Assembly: GCF_000269985.1 (NCBI RefSeq) | Contig: NC_016109.1 | Coordinates: 5,456,001 to 5,520,000, forward strand | Direction: 5' to 3' | Length of the DNA: 64,000 nucleotides | From: Kitasatospora setae KM-6054 | GTDB lineage: Bacteria > Actinomycetota > Actinomycetes > Streptomycetales > Streptomycetaceae | Shown here: positions 24,568-33,124 of the stretch, piece by piece | Layout of the letters: each line of letters begins with the position of its first letter | Numbering within the stretch: the first letter of the stretch is position 1 | The notes under the pieces: model-generated | Told to the model about the DNA's origin: nothing | Seen by the model: only the letters and a program-made list of their open reading frames with translations | Databases searched by the model: none | Translations under genes and position numbers: made by a program

Positions 24568-25524
24568 TCAGAAGCTGCCGTTCACCACCGCGCTCTGCAC
24601 CGCGCCGCCGCCCAGCCCCCACTTGGCCAGCACCTTGTCGTACTCCCCGCTGCGGATCAGCTGGTCCAGCGCCTTCACCATCGCGTCCCGCAGCGCGCTG
24701 TCCTCCTTGGCGAACGCGATCCCGTACGGCGCGACCTGCAACTCCGGGCCGACCACCTGGAACTGCCCGCCGGCCCGCCCGTTCTTCACCGCGTGCTGCG
24801 CCACCGGGGTGTCGTTCAGGTCCGCCGCCGCCTTGCCCTGGGCGACCAGCGCCAGCGCCTGGTCGTCGGTCTCGGTCTCGGTCACGGTCAGCTTCCGGCC
24901 GGTCTTCTGACAGGCCCCGACCTGCCGTTCCACCAGCACGGCCTGGACGGTGTCGCGCTGCAGGGCGACGGTCTTCCCGCACAGGTCGTCCAACTTGGCG
25001 ATCTTCTGCGGGTTGCCCTTGGCGACCACGATCGAGGTGCCGGTGACGAAGTAGTCGACGAAGTCCAGGCCGTCGTTGACCTTGCGGGCCTGGTCGTCGG
25101 TGCCGTCCCGGCGCTGCGGGTTGTCGGTCATCCCGGACATCACCAGGTCGTACTCGTGGGCCTGCAGCCCCAGCCGCAGCCGGTCGAACGGCACGTCGCT
25201 GAACTGCACCTTCACGCCGAGCAGGCCGCCCAGCGCGTTGGCCAGGTCCACGTCCAGGCCGTCCGGGGCGCCGCCCTCCGCCTTGAAGCCGATCGGCGCG
25301 TACGTCAGGTCCGCGCCGATCCGCAGCACCCCCGCCGAACGTATCTGGGCGGGCAGCAGGGCGTGCAGGTCGGACGCCGAACCGGCGTCGCCGCCACCGC
25401 CGCCGGACGACGAGGAGGTGGCGGAGCACCCCGTCAGCAGCAGCGCGCCGGTCACCGCGGCGGCGGTCAGGGCGGCGGTCCGGTGCGGGGCGCGGGATCT
25501 GGCGGGGGGAGTGGCCGTCGACAT
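24568..25524 (-). CDS. Orphan amino-acid-binding lipoprotein (SBP family 3)
   Basis: 318 residues with lipobox LLTGC followed by a Ser/Gly linker and a family 3 binding domain (LRIGADLTYAPIGFKAEGGA, GLDVDLANALGGLLG, YDLVMSGMTDNPQRRD). It resembles the binding protein at 23341 and stands 273 bp upstream of it in the same direction without a permease of its own, so it probably serves as an alternative receptor for the same importer. The ATG at 25524 has AGGAGGA six bases upstream. The replaced stretch after SGMTDN (with basic QRRDGTDDQARK) suggests a different ligand from its neighbour. Confidence 0.88.
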   Translation of the reverse strand: MSTATPPARSRAPHRTAALTAAAVTGALLLTGCSATSSSSGGGGGDAGSASDLHALLPAQIRSAGVLRIGADLTYAPIGFKAEGGAPDGLDVDLANALGGLLGVKVQFSDVPFDRLRLGLQAHEYDLVMSGMTDNPQRRDGTDDQARKVNDGLDFVDYFVTGTSIVVAKGNPQKIAKLDDLCGKTVALQRDTVQAVLVERQVGACQKTGRKLTVTETETDDQALALVAQGKAAADLNDTPVAQHAVKNGRAGGQFQVVGPELQVAPYGIAFAKEDSALRDAMVKALDQLIRSGEYDKVLAKWGLGGGAVQSAVVNGSF

Positions 25525-26088
25525 CTTGGGTCCTCCTGTGGGAGAGGGGGGCGGGCCCCCGTCGCGCGCGCTGGTGTGCGCGACCTGGTGCGACGGGGCA
25601 GGACGCGGCCCGACGTGCGCGGGAACGTCCGGACAACGGTGGTCGAACACCGGATACTGCCATCCCACCCTGATGGATCGGGTCGCGGGTGTGTCAGAAT
25701 CTGGTATCGGGTGACCCCCGACGCAGAACTCAGACCGCCGGTTCGCCACAGGGCCGGGGGCGCGGACGAACGGAAGCCCTCACCGGCTCCGTATCGGAAG
25801 CGCCGGTTTCCCCTCCGTGTCTGCGTTCACTCTTGCGAGTGCCCTGCGGACCCCTCGCTCATCAGGGGTCACGCGGACAAGAAGGACCCGGCACAGGTGC
25901 GGTGCCGACGTCCGGACGAACAAGCGCAGAACACCTAAACCCTCACCCGAGGGCGCCGCCCGACGGCAGCGCCCCGACCCGGACACGGGTACGCCACAGC
26001 CGGCGTGCCCGTACTCGCGCATTGCCGCGCGCCAGGGTCGAAGTCCGTCGGACGCGCGCCTTCGCCGATACATGACGAAGAGGTCATT
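25525..26088. other. 564-bp intergenic region
   Basis: Divergent promoter region between the orphan binding protein and malic enzyme. It contains a small palindrome CACTC-TTGC-GAGTG (25828-25841) and GTATCGGGTG-like sequence around 25705. I see no gene, terminator or recognised operator. Confidence 0.65.
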
Positions 26089-27282
26089 GTGGCAGCGGAG
26101 ATCATCACCGACACCCAGAGCACCGCCGATCCGGTCGACGCCGTCTTCGCGCTGCACCGCGGCGGCAAGATGGAGATCCGGGCGACCGTGCCGGTCCGCG
26201 ACGCGGACGACCTGTCGCTCGCCTACACCCCGGGCGTGGCCCGGGTCTGCACCGCCATCGCCGAGCGGCCCGAGCTGGTCGACGACTACACCTGGAAGTC
26301 CAACACCGTCGCCGTGGTCACCGACGGCACCGCCGTGCTCGGCCTCGGCGACATCGGCCCGGAGGCCTCGCTGCCCGTGATGGAGGGCAAGGCCATCCTG
26401 TTCAAGCAGTTCGGCGGCGTCGACGCGGTGCCGATCGCGCTCGCCTGCACCGGCGTCGACGAGATCGTCGAGACCGTGGTCCGGCTCGCCCCGTCCTTCG
26501 GCGGCGTCAACCTGGAGGACATCTCCGCCCCGCGCTGCTTCGAGATCGAGAAGCGGCTCCAGGAGCGGCTCTCCATCCCGGTCTTCCACGACGACCAGCA
26601 CGGCACCGCGATCGTCACCACCGCCGCGCTGTGGAACGCCGCCAAGGTGACCGGCCGCCAGGTCGGCGACCTGCGCGCGGTCATCTCCGGCGCGGGCGCG
26701 GCCGGCATCGCGATCGCCAAGATGCTGCTCGCCGCCGGCATCGGCGACGTCGCGGTCTGCGACCGCCGCGGCGTGGTCCACCAGGACCGCGAGGACCTCA
26801 CCGACGTCAAGGCGGAGATCGCGGCGCTCACCAACCGGGCCGGCCTGCGCGGCAGCCTGGCCGAGGCGCTGAACGGCGCGGACGTCTTCATCGGCGTCTC
26901 CGGCGGCACCGTCCCGGAGGAGGTCGTCGCCACCATGGCGCCCGGCTGCTTCGTCTTCGCGATGGCCAACCCCACCCCGGAGATCCACCCCGAGGTCGCC
27001 CACCGCTACGCGGCGGTGGTCGCCACCGGGCGCTCCGACTTCCCGAACCAGATCAACAACGTGCTGGCCTTCCCGGGCATCTTCGCCGGCGCGCTGTCCG
27101 TCCGGGCCGGCCGGATCACCGAGGGCATGAAGCTCGCCGCGGCGAAGGCGCTGGCCGGCGTGGTCGCCGACGAGCTGACCCCGCAGAAGGTCATCCCGTC
27201 GCCGTTCGACGAGCGGGTCGCCCCCGCCGTCACCCGCGCGGTCGCCGAGGCCGCCCGGGCGGAGGGCGTCGCGCGGGCCTGA
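26089..27282 (+). CDS. Malic enzyme (oxaloacetate-decarboxylating malate dehydrogenase)
   Basis: 397 residues, the length of the short bacterial malic enzymes. The substrate/metal region includes LAYTPGVARVC, SNTVAVVTDGTAVLGLGDIG, KQFGGVDAVPIAL and FHDDQHGTA; the nucleotide fold starts at ISGAGAAGIAIAKML. It converts malate to pyruvate, CO2 and NAD(P)H. GTG 26089 is chosen for AGAGG upstream and the family-length N-terminus; the frame to 26005 has no similarity. It stands alone, followed by a terminator. Cofactor preference is not certain from the sequence. Confidence 0.93.
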   Translation: MAAEIITDTQSTADPVDAVFALHRGGKMEIRATVPVRDADDLSLAYTPGVARVCTAIAERPELVDDYTWKSNTVAVVTDGTAVLGLGDIGPEASLPVMEGKAILFKQFGGVDAVPIALACTGVDEIVETVVRLAPSFGGVNLEDISAPRCFEIEKRLQERLSIPVFHDDQHGTAIVTTAALWNAAKVTGRQVGDLRAVISGAGAAGIAIAKMLLAAGIGDVAVCDRRGVVHQDREDLTDVKAEIAALTNRAGLRGSLAEALNGADVFIGVSGGTVPEEVVATMAPGCFVFAMANPTPEIHPEVAHRYAAVVATGRSDFPNQINNVLAFPGIFAGALSVRAGRITEGMKLAAAKALAGVVADELTPQKVIPSPFDERVAPAVTRAVAEAARAEGVARA

Positions 27283-27302
27283 CCCGCGGGAGCACGGCCG
27301 TG

Positions 27303-27347
27303 GGGCCCGCCACGGGACGGCAGCGCAGCCGTTCCCGGGGCGGGCCC
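27303..27347 (+). terminator. Hairpin terminator after malic enzyme
   Basis: GGGCCCGCC-n-CGGG-n-CGG pairs with CCG-n-CCCG-n-GGCGGGCCC around an 8-nt loop, 20 bp after the stop. Confidence 0.7.
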
Positions 27348-27463
27348 GCGCCGTTCCGGGGGCGGGTGGCCCGGCCACAACACCGGTGCGCGGAAAGCAA
27401 TATGGGCACCTTCACAGTGAGTCGCGGTTAACAGCGGGCCCGCGGCCCGGCTATGGTCCGGGC

Positions 27464-28426
27464 ATGTTCGCTGCCTACGCCGCCCGCATCAGCCCCGACG
27501 ACCCGTTGAGCGCACTGGACCTGGGCGAGCTGCCCGAACCGGAGGCCCGGCCCGGCTGGAGCGTGGTCACGGTGAAGGCCGCCACGCTCAACCACCACGA
27601 CCTGTGGTCGCTGCGCGGGGTCGGCCTGCCCGCCGAGCGGCTGCCGATGGTGCTCGGCTGCGACGCCGCCGGCGTGGACGAGGACGGCAACGAGGTGGTG
27701 ATCCACTCGGTGATCGGCCAGAGCGGCCACGGCGTCGGCCCGCGCGAGCCGCGCTCCATCCTGACCGAGCGCTACCAGGGCACCTTCGCCCAGCGGGTCG
27801 CCGTACCGACCTGGAACCTGCTGCCCAAGCCCGCCGAGCTCAGCTTCGAGCAGGCCGCCTGCCTGCCCACCGCCTGGCTGACCGCCTACCGGATGCTGTT
27901 CACCAACGCGGGCGTCAAGCCCGGCGACACCGTGCTGGTGCAGGGCGCCGGCGGCGGGGTGTCGACCGCGCTGGTGGTGCTGGCCAAGGCCGCCGGGCTG
28001 CGGGTCTGGGTCACCGGCCGGGACGAGGCGAAGCGGGCCCGCGCGGTCGAGCTGGGCGCCGACGCGGCCTACGAGAGCGGGGCCCGGCTGCCCGAGCGGG
28101 TGGACGCGGTGATGGAGACGGTCGGCGCCGCGACCTGGTCGCACTCGGTGAAGTCGCTGCGGCCCGGCGGCACCCTGGTGATCTCCGGGGCGACCAGCGG
28201 GCCCAACCCGAAGGCCGCCGAGCTGAACCGGATCTTCTTCCTGGAGCTGAAGGTGGTCGGCTCGACCATGGGGACCAAGGAGGAGCTGGCCGGGCTGCTG
28301 GCGCTGTGCGCCAACTCCGGGGTGCGGCCGGTGATCGACTCGGTGCTGCCGCTGGCCGGGGCCCGGGAGGCGTTCGCCCGGCTGGAGCGCGGGGACGTGT
28401 TCGGCAAGCTGGTGCTCACGCCCTGA
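27464..28426 (+). CDS. Zinc-binding-dehydrogenase-type MDR oxidoreductase
   Basis: 320 residues of the medium-chain dehydrogenase/reductase family. The N-terminal GroES-like domain has NHHDLWSLRGVGLP; the Rossmann domain has VLVQGAGGGVSTALVVLAKA and the end AFARLERGDVFGKLVL is typical of the quinone-oxidoreductase branch. No structural zinc cysteines are present, so it is probably zinc-free. The ATG at 27464 follows TATGGT by seven bases, which suggests a leaderless transcript. Substrate unknown. Confidence 0.85.
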   Translation: MFAAYAARISPDDPLSALDLGELPEPEARPGWSVVTVKAATLNHHDLWSLRGVGLPAERLPMVLGCDAAGVDEDGNEVVIHSVIGQSGHGVGPREPRSILTERYQGTFAQRVAVPTWNLLPKPAELSFEQAACLPTAWLTAYRMLFTNAGVKPGDTVLVQGAGGGVSTALVVLAKAAGLRVWVTGRDEAKRARAVELGADAAYESGARLPERVDAVMETVGAATWSHSVKSLRPGGTLVISGATSGPNPKAAELNRIFFLELKVVGSTMGTKEELAGLLALCANSGVRPVIDSVLPLAGAREAFARLERGDVFGKLVLTP

Positions 28427-28461
28427 GGCGCGCGCCGGGGCCCGGCAGCGCCCGGAAAAGG

Positions 28462-28498
28462 CGGAGCGCCCCCCGACCCGTCCTCGGGGGGCGCTCCG
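28462..28498. terminator. Bidirectional hairpin terminator
   Basis: CGGAGCGCCCCCCGA pairs perfectly with TCGGGGGGCGCTCCG around a 7-nt loop, between convergent genes. Confidence 0.88.
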
Positions 28499-28523
28499 TG
28501 TCCTGGTCGGCTCCGCCGCCGGC

Positions 28524-29528
28524 TCAGCGCGGGAACAGCGCGCTCGCCGCGGCCGCCAGGGCCTGCTCGGCGCGGGCCAGCCGGGCGGCGTCCACGCCCC
28601 GGTCGCGGGCGGTGTCCCGGACGTGGTCGCGGAAGCGGTCGAGCAGGCGCTCCAGCTCGCGGGCCGGGTCGCCGGCCGGGTCGGTGCGGGCCCAGTCGGG
28701 CAGCTCGGCGGCGGGCTCGGCCGGTGCGGCGCCGTCCTTGTCGAGGTCGATCCGGACCGGCGGCTCCTCGGACGGCTCGGCCGGCTCGGCCGTGCCCCAG
28801 CGCGCCGCGTCCGCCAACGAGCCCAGGCCGCGGGTGAGTTCGGCCAGACCCTCGGCCAGCCCGGTGGACCAGTCGCCGCCCGCCGCGTGCGCGGCCCTGA
28901 CCTGCTCCTCGATCCGGCGCTTGAGCCGCAGCGCCTCCTGCTGGGCGGCGGTGCGGGCGGCCTTGGACTGCTCGCGCAGCTTCCGGGCCTCCGCCTCGGC
29001 GGCCTTGGCCTGCTGCCGGGCGGCCTTCTCCTGCTCCTTGGCGCGCCGGGCCTGTTCCTTCGTCTCGGCCTTCAGCCGGGCGAACTCCTCCTTGGCCCGC
29101 TGCCAGGACTCCTGGTCCCGCCAGGGCGCCCCGCCGCCGGACGGCTCGGGGGCGGCCTGGCTCCACAGCTCGGCCCGCAGGTCCTTGGCGTTGTCCCGGA
29201 CGTCCTGCCGGATGGCGCCGGCCAGCTGGCCGACGGAGTCGTGGATCTCCGCCTCCAGGTCGGTCAACTCGGCCGAGCGGGAGGCGAGTTCGCCCCGGCC
29301 GGCGTCGGTCAGCCGGTAGACCTTGCGGCCGCCCTCGGTGGCGTGGCTGACCAGGCCCTCCGCCTCCAGCTTGGCGAGCCGGGGGTAGACGGTGCCCGCG
29401 GAGGGCGCGTACAGGCCGTGGAAGCGCTCCTCCAGCAGGCGGATCACCTCGTAGCCGTGCCGGGGGCTCTCGTCGAGCAGCTTCAGCAGGTAGAGGCGGA
29501 GTCGGCCGTGGCCGAACACCGGTGTCAT
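28524..29528 (-). CDS. PadR-family regulator with long coiled-coil extension
   Basis: 334 residues. Residues 1-85 are a PadR winged helix (LLKLLDESPRHGYEVIRLLE, APSAGTVYPRLAKLEAEGLV). Residues about 125-215 form a Lys/Glu/Ala-rich coiled coil (AKEQEKAARQQAKAAEAEAR), and an acidic C-terminal part follows, so the protein is about twice the usual PadR length. The ATG overlaps the stop of the DUF4097 gene (TGATG), hence one operon. Two CGCGAT/ATCGCG-type palindromes in the operon promoter are probable binding sites, implying autorepression. Confidence 0.88.
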   Translation of the reverse strand: MTPVFGHGRLRLYLLKLLDESPRHGYEVIRLLEERFHGLYAPSAGTVYPRLAKLEAEGLVSHATEGGRKVYRLTDAGRGELASRSAELTDLEAEIHDSVGQLAGAIRQDVRDNAKDLRAELWSQAAPEPSGGGAPWRDQESWQRAKEEFARLKAETKEQARRAKEQEKAARQQAKAAEAEARKLREQSKAARTAAQQEALRLKRRIEEQVRAAHAAGGDWSTGLAEGLAELTRGLGSLADAARWGTAEPAEPSEEPPVRIDLDKDGAAPAEPAAELPDWARTDPAGDPARELERLLDRFRDHVRDTARDRGVDAARLARAEQALAAAASALFPR

Positions 29529-30421
29529 CAGGACTCCTTGGTCAGGTCGAGCGGGGCCGCGGACAGCTCCTTCGGCCGCGGGTCCTCTTCGGGCTCCGGG
29601 CGGCGCTGGACGGTGACCGCGCCGGTCACGGTGGTCACCGAGAGGCGGCCGCGGCCGGTGCCGAGCTGGCCGGAGAGCTTCTTGGAGCCCCAGCCGCCGC
29701 CGACGCTGAGCTCGGCGAAGGCGCTGGAGAGCGTACCGCTGGTGGTGCCGGCCTCGACCTTGGCGTCCGCCAGGGCGGGCAGCCGGACGCCGACCGCGCC
29801 GGAGACGCTGTTGACGGCGATGTCGGTGGGGGTGGCGGCGTCCAGGTCCAGGGTGACGGCGCCGGAGACCGAGTGGGCCCGGATCCGGGTCGCCGAACCG
29901 GCCACCAGGGTGACCGCGCCGGACACCGTGTTGACCTTCAGCTCGCCGGACAGGCCCTCGGCGTCGACGTCGCCCGAGACGGTGTTGGCGCTGACCTGGC
30001 CGCTCAGGCCGGCCAGCGTGGTGGCGCCGCTGGCGCCGTGCACGCCGACCTCGCCGGCGATGCCGGAGATCGTGGCGTCCGCCGAGACGGTGCCGACCCG
30101 GACCACGGCGGCGGCGGGCACCGCCACCGTCAGGTCGGCGCTGCGCTTGCGGCGCAGGCCGGAGAAGAAGGACTTGACCGTCTGCACGGACTTCACGGCC
30201 TCGCCGAACTCGCCCCAGCTGAGGTCCTTGTAGGTCACCGTGAGCACGCCGTCGACCAGGGTGACCTGGAGCGGCTCGCCCTCCAGCCGGGACACCTCCA
30301 GCTGGGCCGGCCCCTCGGTGGGGACCACGTTCACCGCGCCGTCGACCACGCGCACGTGCAGGGTGTGCACGGCCTCGTCGAAGGCGATCCGCTCGCTGCT
30401 GTCTACCGTCCACTGGGTCAT
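29528..30421 (-). CDS. DUF4097 family beta-solenoid protein
   Basis: 297 residues. The centre is a regular series of short beta repeats containing T(V)SGxV (NTVSGDVDAEGLSG, VNTVSGAVTLVAG, HSVSGAVTLDLD, VNSVSGAVGVRL), the signature of the DUF4097 adhesin-like fold. There is no signal peptide or membrane segment. It is the first gene of a two-gene operon with a PadR regulator, a pairing common in actinomycetes; the molecular role is unknown. The ATG at 30421 lies 24 bp from the first operator. Confidence 0.88.
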   Translation of the reverse strand: MTQWTVDSSERIAFDEAVHTLHVRVVDGAVNVVPTEGPAQLEVSRLEGEPLQVTLVDGVLTVTYKDLSWGEFGEAVKSVQTVKSFFSGLRRKRSADLTVAVPAAAVVRVGTVSADATISGIAGEVGVHGASGATTLAGLSGQVSANTVSGDVDAEGLSGELKVNTVSGAVTLVAGSATRIRAHSVSGAVTLDLDAATPTDIAVNSVSGAVGVRLPALADAKVEAGTTSGTLSSAFAELSVGGGWGSKKLSGQLGTGRGRLSVTTVTGAVTVQRRPEPEEDPRPKELSAAPLDLTKES

Positions 30422-30444
30422 TTCCGGCTCCCCGTCCTCCCATA

Positions 30445-30458
30445 CGCGATGTATCGCG
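30445..30458. promoter_or_regulatory. PadR-type operator 1
   Basis: CGCGATGTATCGCG is a perfect palindrome (CGCGAT-GT-ATCGCG), just upstream of the DUF4097 start. Confidence 0.75.
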
Positions 30459-30472
30459 TCTTCTGCTATTCA

Positions 30473-30482
30473 CGATATATCG
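30473..30482. promoter_or_regulatory. PadR-type operator 2
   Basis: CGATATATCG is a perfect palindrome within CACGATATATCGCGTG, centred 26 bp from operator 1. Confidence 0.7.
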
Positions 30483-30581
30483 CGTGGCGCGGAAGTCAAG
30501 GAGCCCCGACCCCGATCCCGACCCGGAGCCCACCCCGAGGCGCCACCCCGAGAACCGGTCGGGGGAACCCGGAGACGCGAA

Positions 30582-30613
30582 CGGCCCGGAAGGCGAACTC
30601 GCCTTCCGGGCCG
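30582..30613 (-). terminator. Hairpin terminator
   Basis: CGGCCCGGAAGGCG pairs perfectly with CGCCTTCCGGGCCG (14 bp) around the tetraloop AACT. It follows the small DUF6104 gene on the minus strand. Confidence 0.85.
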
Positions 30614-30637
30614 CACTGCTGACGGTGCGTCAGCCGG

Positions 30638-30817
30638 TCACTCGTCGTCCTCGTCGTCCAGCCGGGCCAGCCAGGTGGCCAGCCGCTCCACCGGCACCTC
30701 GAAGTCCGGGTTCAGGTCCACGAACTCCCGCAGGCGCTCGGCCAGCCACTCGAAGGTGACCTCCTCCTGGCCTCGCCGGCTCTCCAGCTCCTCGATGCCG
30801 CGGTCGGTGAAGTACAC
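30638..30817 (-). CDS. DUF6104-type small acidic protein
   Basis: 59 residues, starting at GTG 30817: VYFTDRGIEELESRRGQEEV, then FEWLAERLREFVDLNPDF and ending in RLDDEDDE. It is strongly acidic and rich in amphipathic helix, with no membrane segment. I recognise it as the small protein that streptomycete genomes carry as DUF6104, with almost invariant sequence. Function unknown. It lies 64 bp after the Ser/Thr kinase gene and before a strong terminator, so the two may share a transcript. Confidence 0.8.
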   Translation of the reverse strand: MYFTDRGIEELESRRGQEEVTFEWLAERLREFVDLNPDFEVPVERLATWLARLDDEDDE

Positions 30818-30881
30818 GGTGGTTCGCTCCGGGGTGTGCGGGGTGCGGGGTTACTGGTTCCTCAGGATACGGCGGCCGCGA

Positions 30882-32915
30882 TCAGCCGTTGTACCGGTAG
30901 TAGCTGAGCGAGAGCGACACCGCGCCGTCGGTGTTCGCGTTGAGCACCTTCATCACGCCGACGCTCCAGTTCTGCCGGTTGCGCACGCAGATCAGCCGCC
31001 CGGGCGAGAGGTCGCCGTACGTGAACCCGGCGCTCGGGTTCTTGTCGATGGCGTCCGAGCACTCCTGCGGGGTCAGCGAGTCGCCCTTGCCGACGTACTG
31101 GTCGTAGCCGCTGTCCACCTCCAGGCCGCTGTAGCCGGGACGCAGCACCACTCCGTCGTTGCTCATCCCGGAGGCCGTGTTGACCTTGCCGTTCAGCAGG
31201 TCGAAGCCGTAGCTCCGGTTCGGCACCGACAGTTCGCGGTCGGTGTAGACCGCGGTGAACCCGGCGGCCGACCCGCTCTTGCGGGCGGACGGCGACGGCG
31301 AGGCCGACGCCGACCCGGACGCGGAACCGGACGGCTTCGGCTGGGTGCCCGCGGACGGCGTGGACACCGCCTGGTCCTGGCTGCCGGTGCCGGTGCCGGT
31401 GCCCGCGTTCACGGCGTTCGGCGAGGACACCGGGCTCTGCGACGCGGACGAGCCGCCCGCGGTGTTCGCCTTGTCGTCCTTGCTCAGCTGCTTCATCAGC
31501 ACCAGGCCGCCGGTGGTGCCCGCCAGCAGCGTCACCAGCGCGACCACCAGCAGGGTCTTCCAGGACACCCCGCCGCGCCGCTCCGCCTTCTCCGCCTTCG
31601 CCGTCTTCCCGGCCGGCGCGGGCGCGGGCGCCGGGGCCGGTTCGGCGGCGAGCGGGACGGCGGCGGGTGCGGGCGGCGGCGTGTGCTGCTCGGTCAGCCG
31701 CAGCGTCGGGTCGGCCGGGGCCACCGGGCCGGTGACCGCCTCCGAGACCGGGGTGAGCGGCCCGAACGCGCCGGACGGCGGCTGCACCGGCGGGGCGCTC
31801 GGCGGCGCGACCGGGTGGGTGACCTGATGGGTGACCTGCGGCGCGACCGGGGGAGCGGACAGCGGTGCGGCCGGAACGGCCGGCGGCACCGCCGGGGGAG
31901 CGGTCGGCGGCGCGGCGACGGCCGGCGCGGCGAGGGGCGGCGCGGTCGGGGGTGCGGCCGGCAGCGGGGTCGGCGGGGTCCTCGGCAGGTCGGAGCGCCG
32001 GGTGATCTCGGTGTTGACCTGCCCCGGCAGCCAGTCCTCGCCGAACCGCAGCTGCCCGCCGACCTCCGGGTGCTCCTGGGCGGTCAGGATGATCTCGGCG
32101 GGCGTCGGCCGCTCGGCCGGGTCCTTGGCCAGGCAGCGCCCGACCAGTTCGCGCAGCGGTGCCGGCACCGTGCTCAGGTCCGGCTCCTCGTGCACCACCC
32201 GGTACAGCACCGCGGTGTCCGGCCCGTCGCCGAACGGCGGCGCCCCGCCCGCCACGTACGCGGCCAGCGCGCCCAGCGCGAACACGTCGGTGGCCGGGGT
32301 GATCGCCTTGCCCTGGGCCTGCTCCGGCGACATGAACGCGGGCGATCCGATCCGGTAGCCGGTGCCGGTCAGCGCCGTCGCGTCGGCCGCCCGGGCGATC
32401 CCGAAGTCGATCACCCGCGGCCCGTCCGAGGCGACCAGCACGTTGGCCGGCTTGAGGTCCCGGTGCACCACCCGCACGCTGTGGATCGCCTGCAGCGCCT
32501 CCGCGATGCCGCCCAGCAGCAGCAGCACCGTCCGCACCGGGAGCGCCCCGTGCTCGCGCACCACCTGCTGCAGCGACGGGCCCGGCACGTACGAGGTGAC
32601 CAGCCAGGGCGAGCCCGACTCCAGGCCGCCGGAGTCGATCACCTGGGCCGTGTAGAGCCCGTGGATCCGCTGGGCGCTGCTCACCTCCTGGGCGAAGCGG
32701 CGGCGGAACTCCCCGTCCTCGGCGAACTCCGGCCGCACCACCTTGAGCGCCACCGGGCGCCCGCCCGGCGTGTACGACAGGTAGACCCGGCCCATGCCGC
32801 CCGCCCCGAGGCGGGCGAACAGCCGGTAGCCGCCGACCTCGCGGGGGTCGTCCGGCAGCAGCGGTTGGAAGACCGGCGGAAGCGGTGCGGAGTGCTGCGG
32901 AGTGTCGGCAGCCAT
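30882..32915 (-). CDS. Membrane-anchored Ser/Thr protein kinase
   Basis: 677 residues. The Hanks-type kinase domain (about 28-285) is complete: glycine loop LGAGGMGRVY, ATP Lys in VALKVV, catalytic loop HRDLKPANV, DFG, and GSPAFMSPEQ. A long Pro/Ala linker (about 310-440) leads to one membrane helix (about 452-472), then a Ser/Gly/Thr-rich stretch and a C-terminal extracellular domain (about 575-677) with two Cys (QECSDAI, RLICVRNRQ). There are no PASTA repeats, so it is not a PknB orthologue; the outer domain may sense an unknown signal. The ATG at 32915 follows GGGGGA. Confidence 0.9.
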   Translation of the reverse strand: MAADTPQHSAPLPPVFQPLLPDDPREVGGYRLFARLGAGGMGRVYLSYTPGGRPVALKVVRPEFAEDGEFRRRFAQEVSSAQRIHGLYTAQVIDSGGLESGSPWLVTSYVPGPSLQQVVREHGALPVRTVLLLLGGIAEALQAIHSVRVVHRDLKPANVLVASDGPRVIDFGIARAADATALTGTGYRIGSPAFMSPEQAQGKAITPATDVFALGALAAYVAGGAPPFGDGPDTAVLYRVVHEEPDLSTVPAPLRELVGRCLAKDPAERPTPAEIILTAQEHPEVGGQLRFGEDWLPGQVNTEITRRSDLPRTPPTPLPAAPPTAPPLAAPAVAAPPTAPPAVPPAVPAAPLSAPPVAPQVTHQVTHPVAPPSAPPVQPPSGAFGPLTPVSEAVTGPVAPADPTLRLTEQHTPPPAPAAVPLAAEPAPAPAPAPAGKTAKAEKAERRGGVSWKTLLVVALVTLLAGTTGGLVLMKQLSKDDKANTAGGSSASQSPVSSPNAVNAGTGTGTGSQDQAVSTPSAGTQPKPSGSASGSASASPSPSARKSGSAAGFTAVYTDRELSVPNRSYGFDLLNGKVNTASGMSNDGVVLRPGYSGLEVDSGYDQYVGKGDSLTPQECSDAIDKNPSAGFTYGDLSPGRLICVRNRQNWSVGVMKVLNANTDGAVSLSLSYYRYNG

Positions 32916-33063
32916 GCTGAGGGTCCCCCTTGGTCGAACGTGTCGAAAGACGGCCGCCCTCCGGCGTCGGACGGCGGCGGAAACGGCGAACCATAACCTA
33001 TCGAGACGTCAGAAGCCGTGCAGCCCGCGGTGACTCCCGAAGCGTCACGGTCCGGGAACGGAA

Positions 33064-33100
33064 CCGCCCCCGCCCCCGGAGGACCGGGGACGGGGGCGGC
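33064..33100 (-). terminator. Hairpin terminator after kgd
   Basis: CCGCCCCCG-CCCCGG pairs with CCGGGG-CGGGGGCGG (one bulged base) around a 4-nt loop, 25 bp after the kgd stop. Confidence 0.75.
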
Positions 33101-33124
33101 GGAGTACCGAGGAGGCTCCGGGGG

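Noticed and set aside
25828..25841. CIRCE (HrcA) element
   Set aside because: The arms CACTC/GAGTG are only 4 bp apart instead of the 9-bp spacer of CIRCE and the flanks do not match; no chaperone gene is near.
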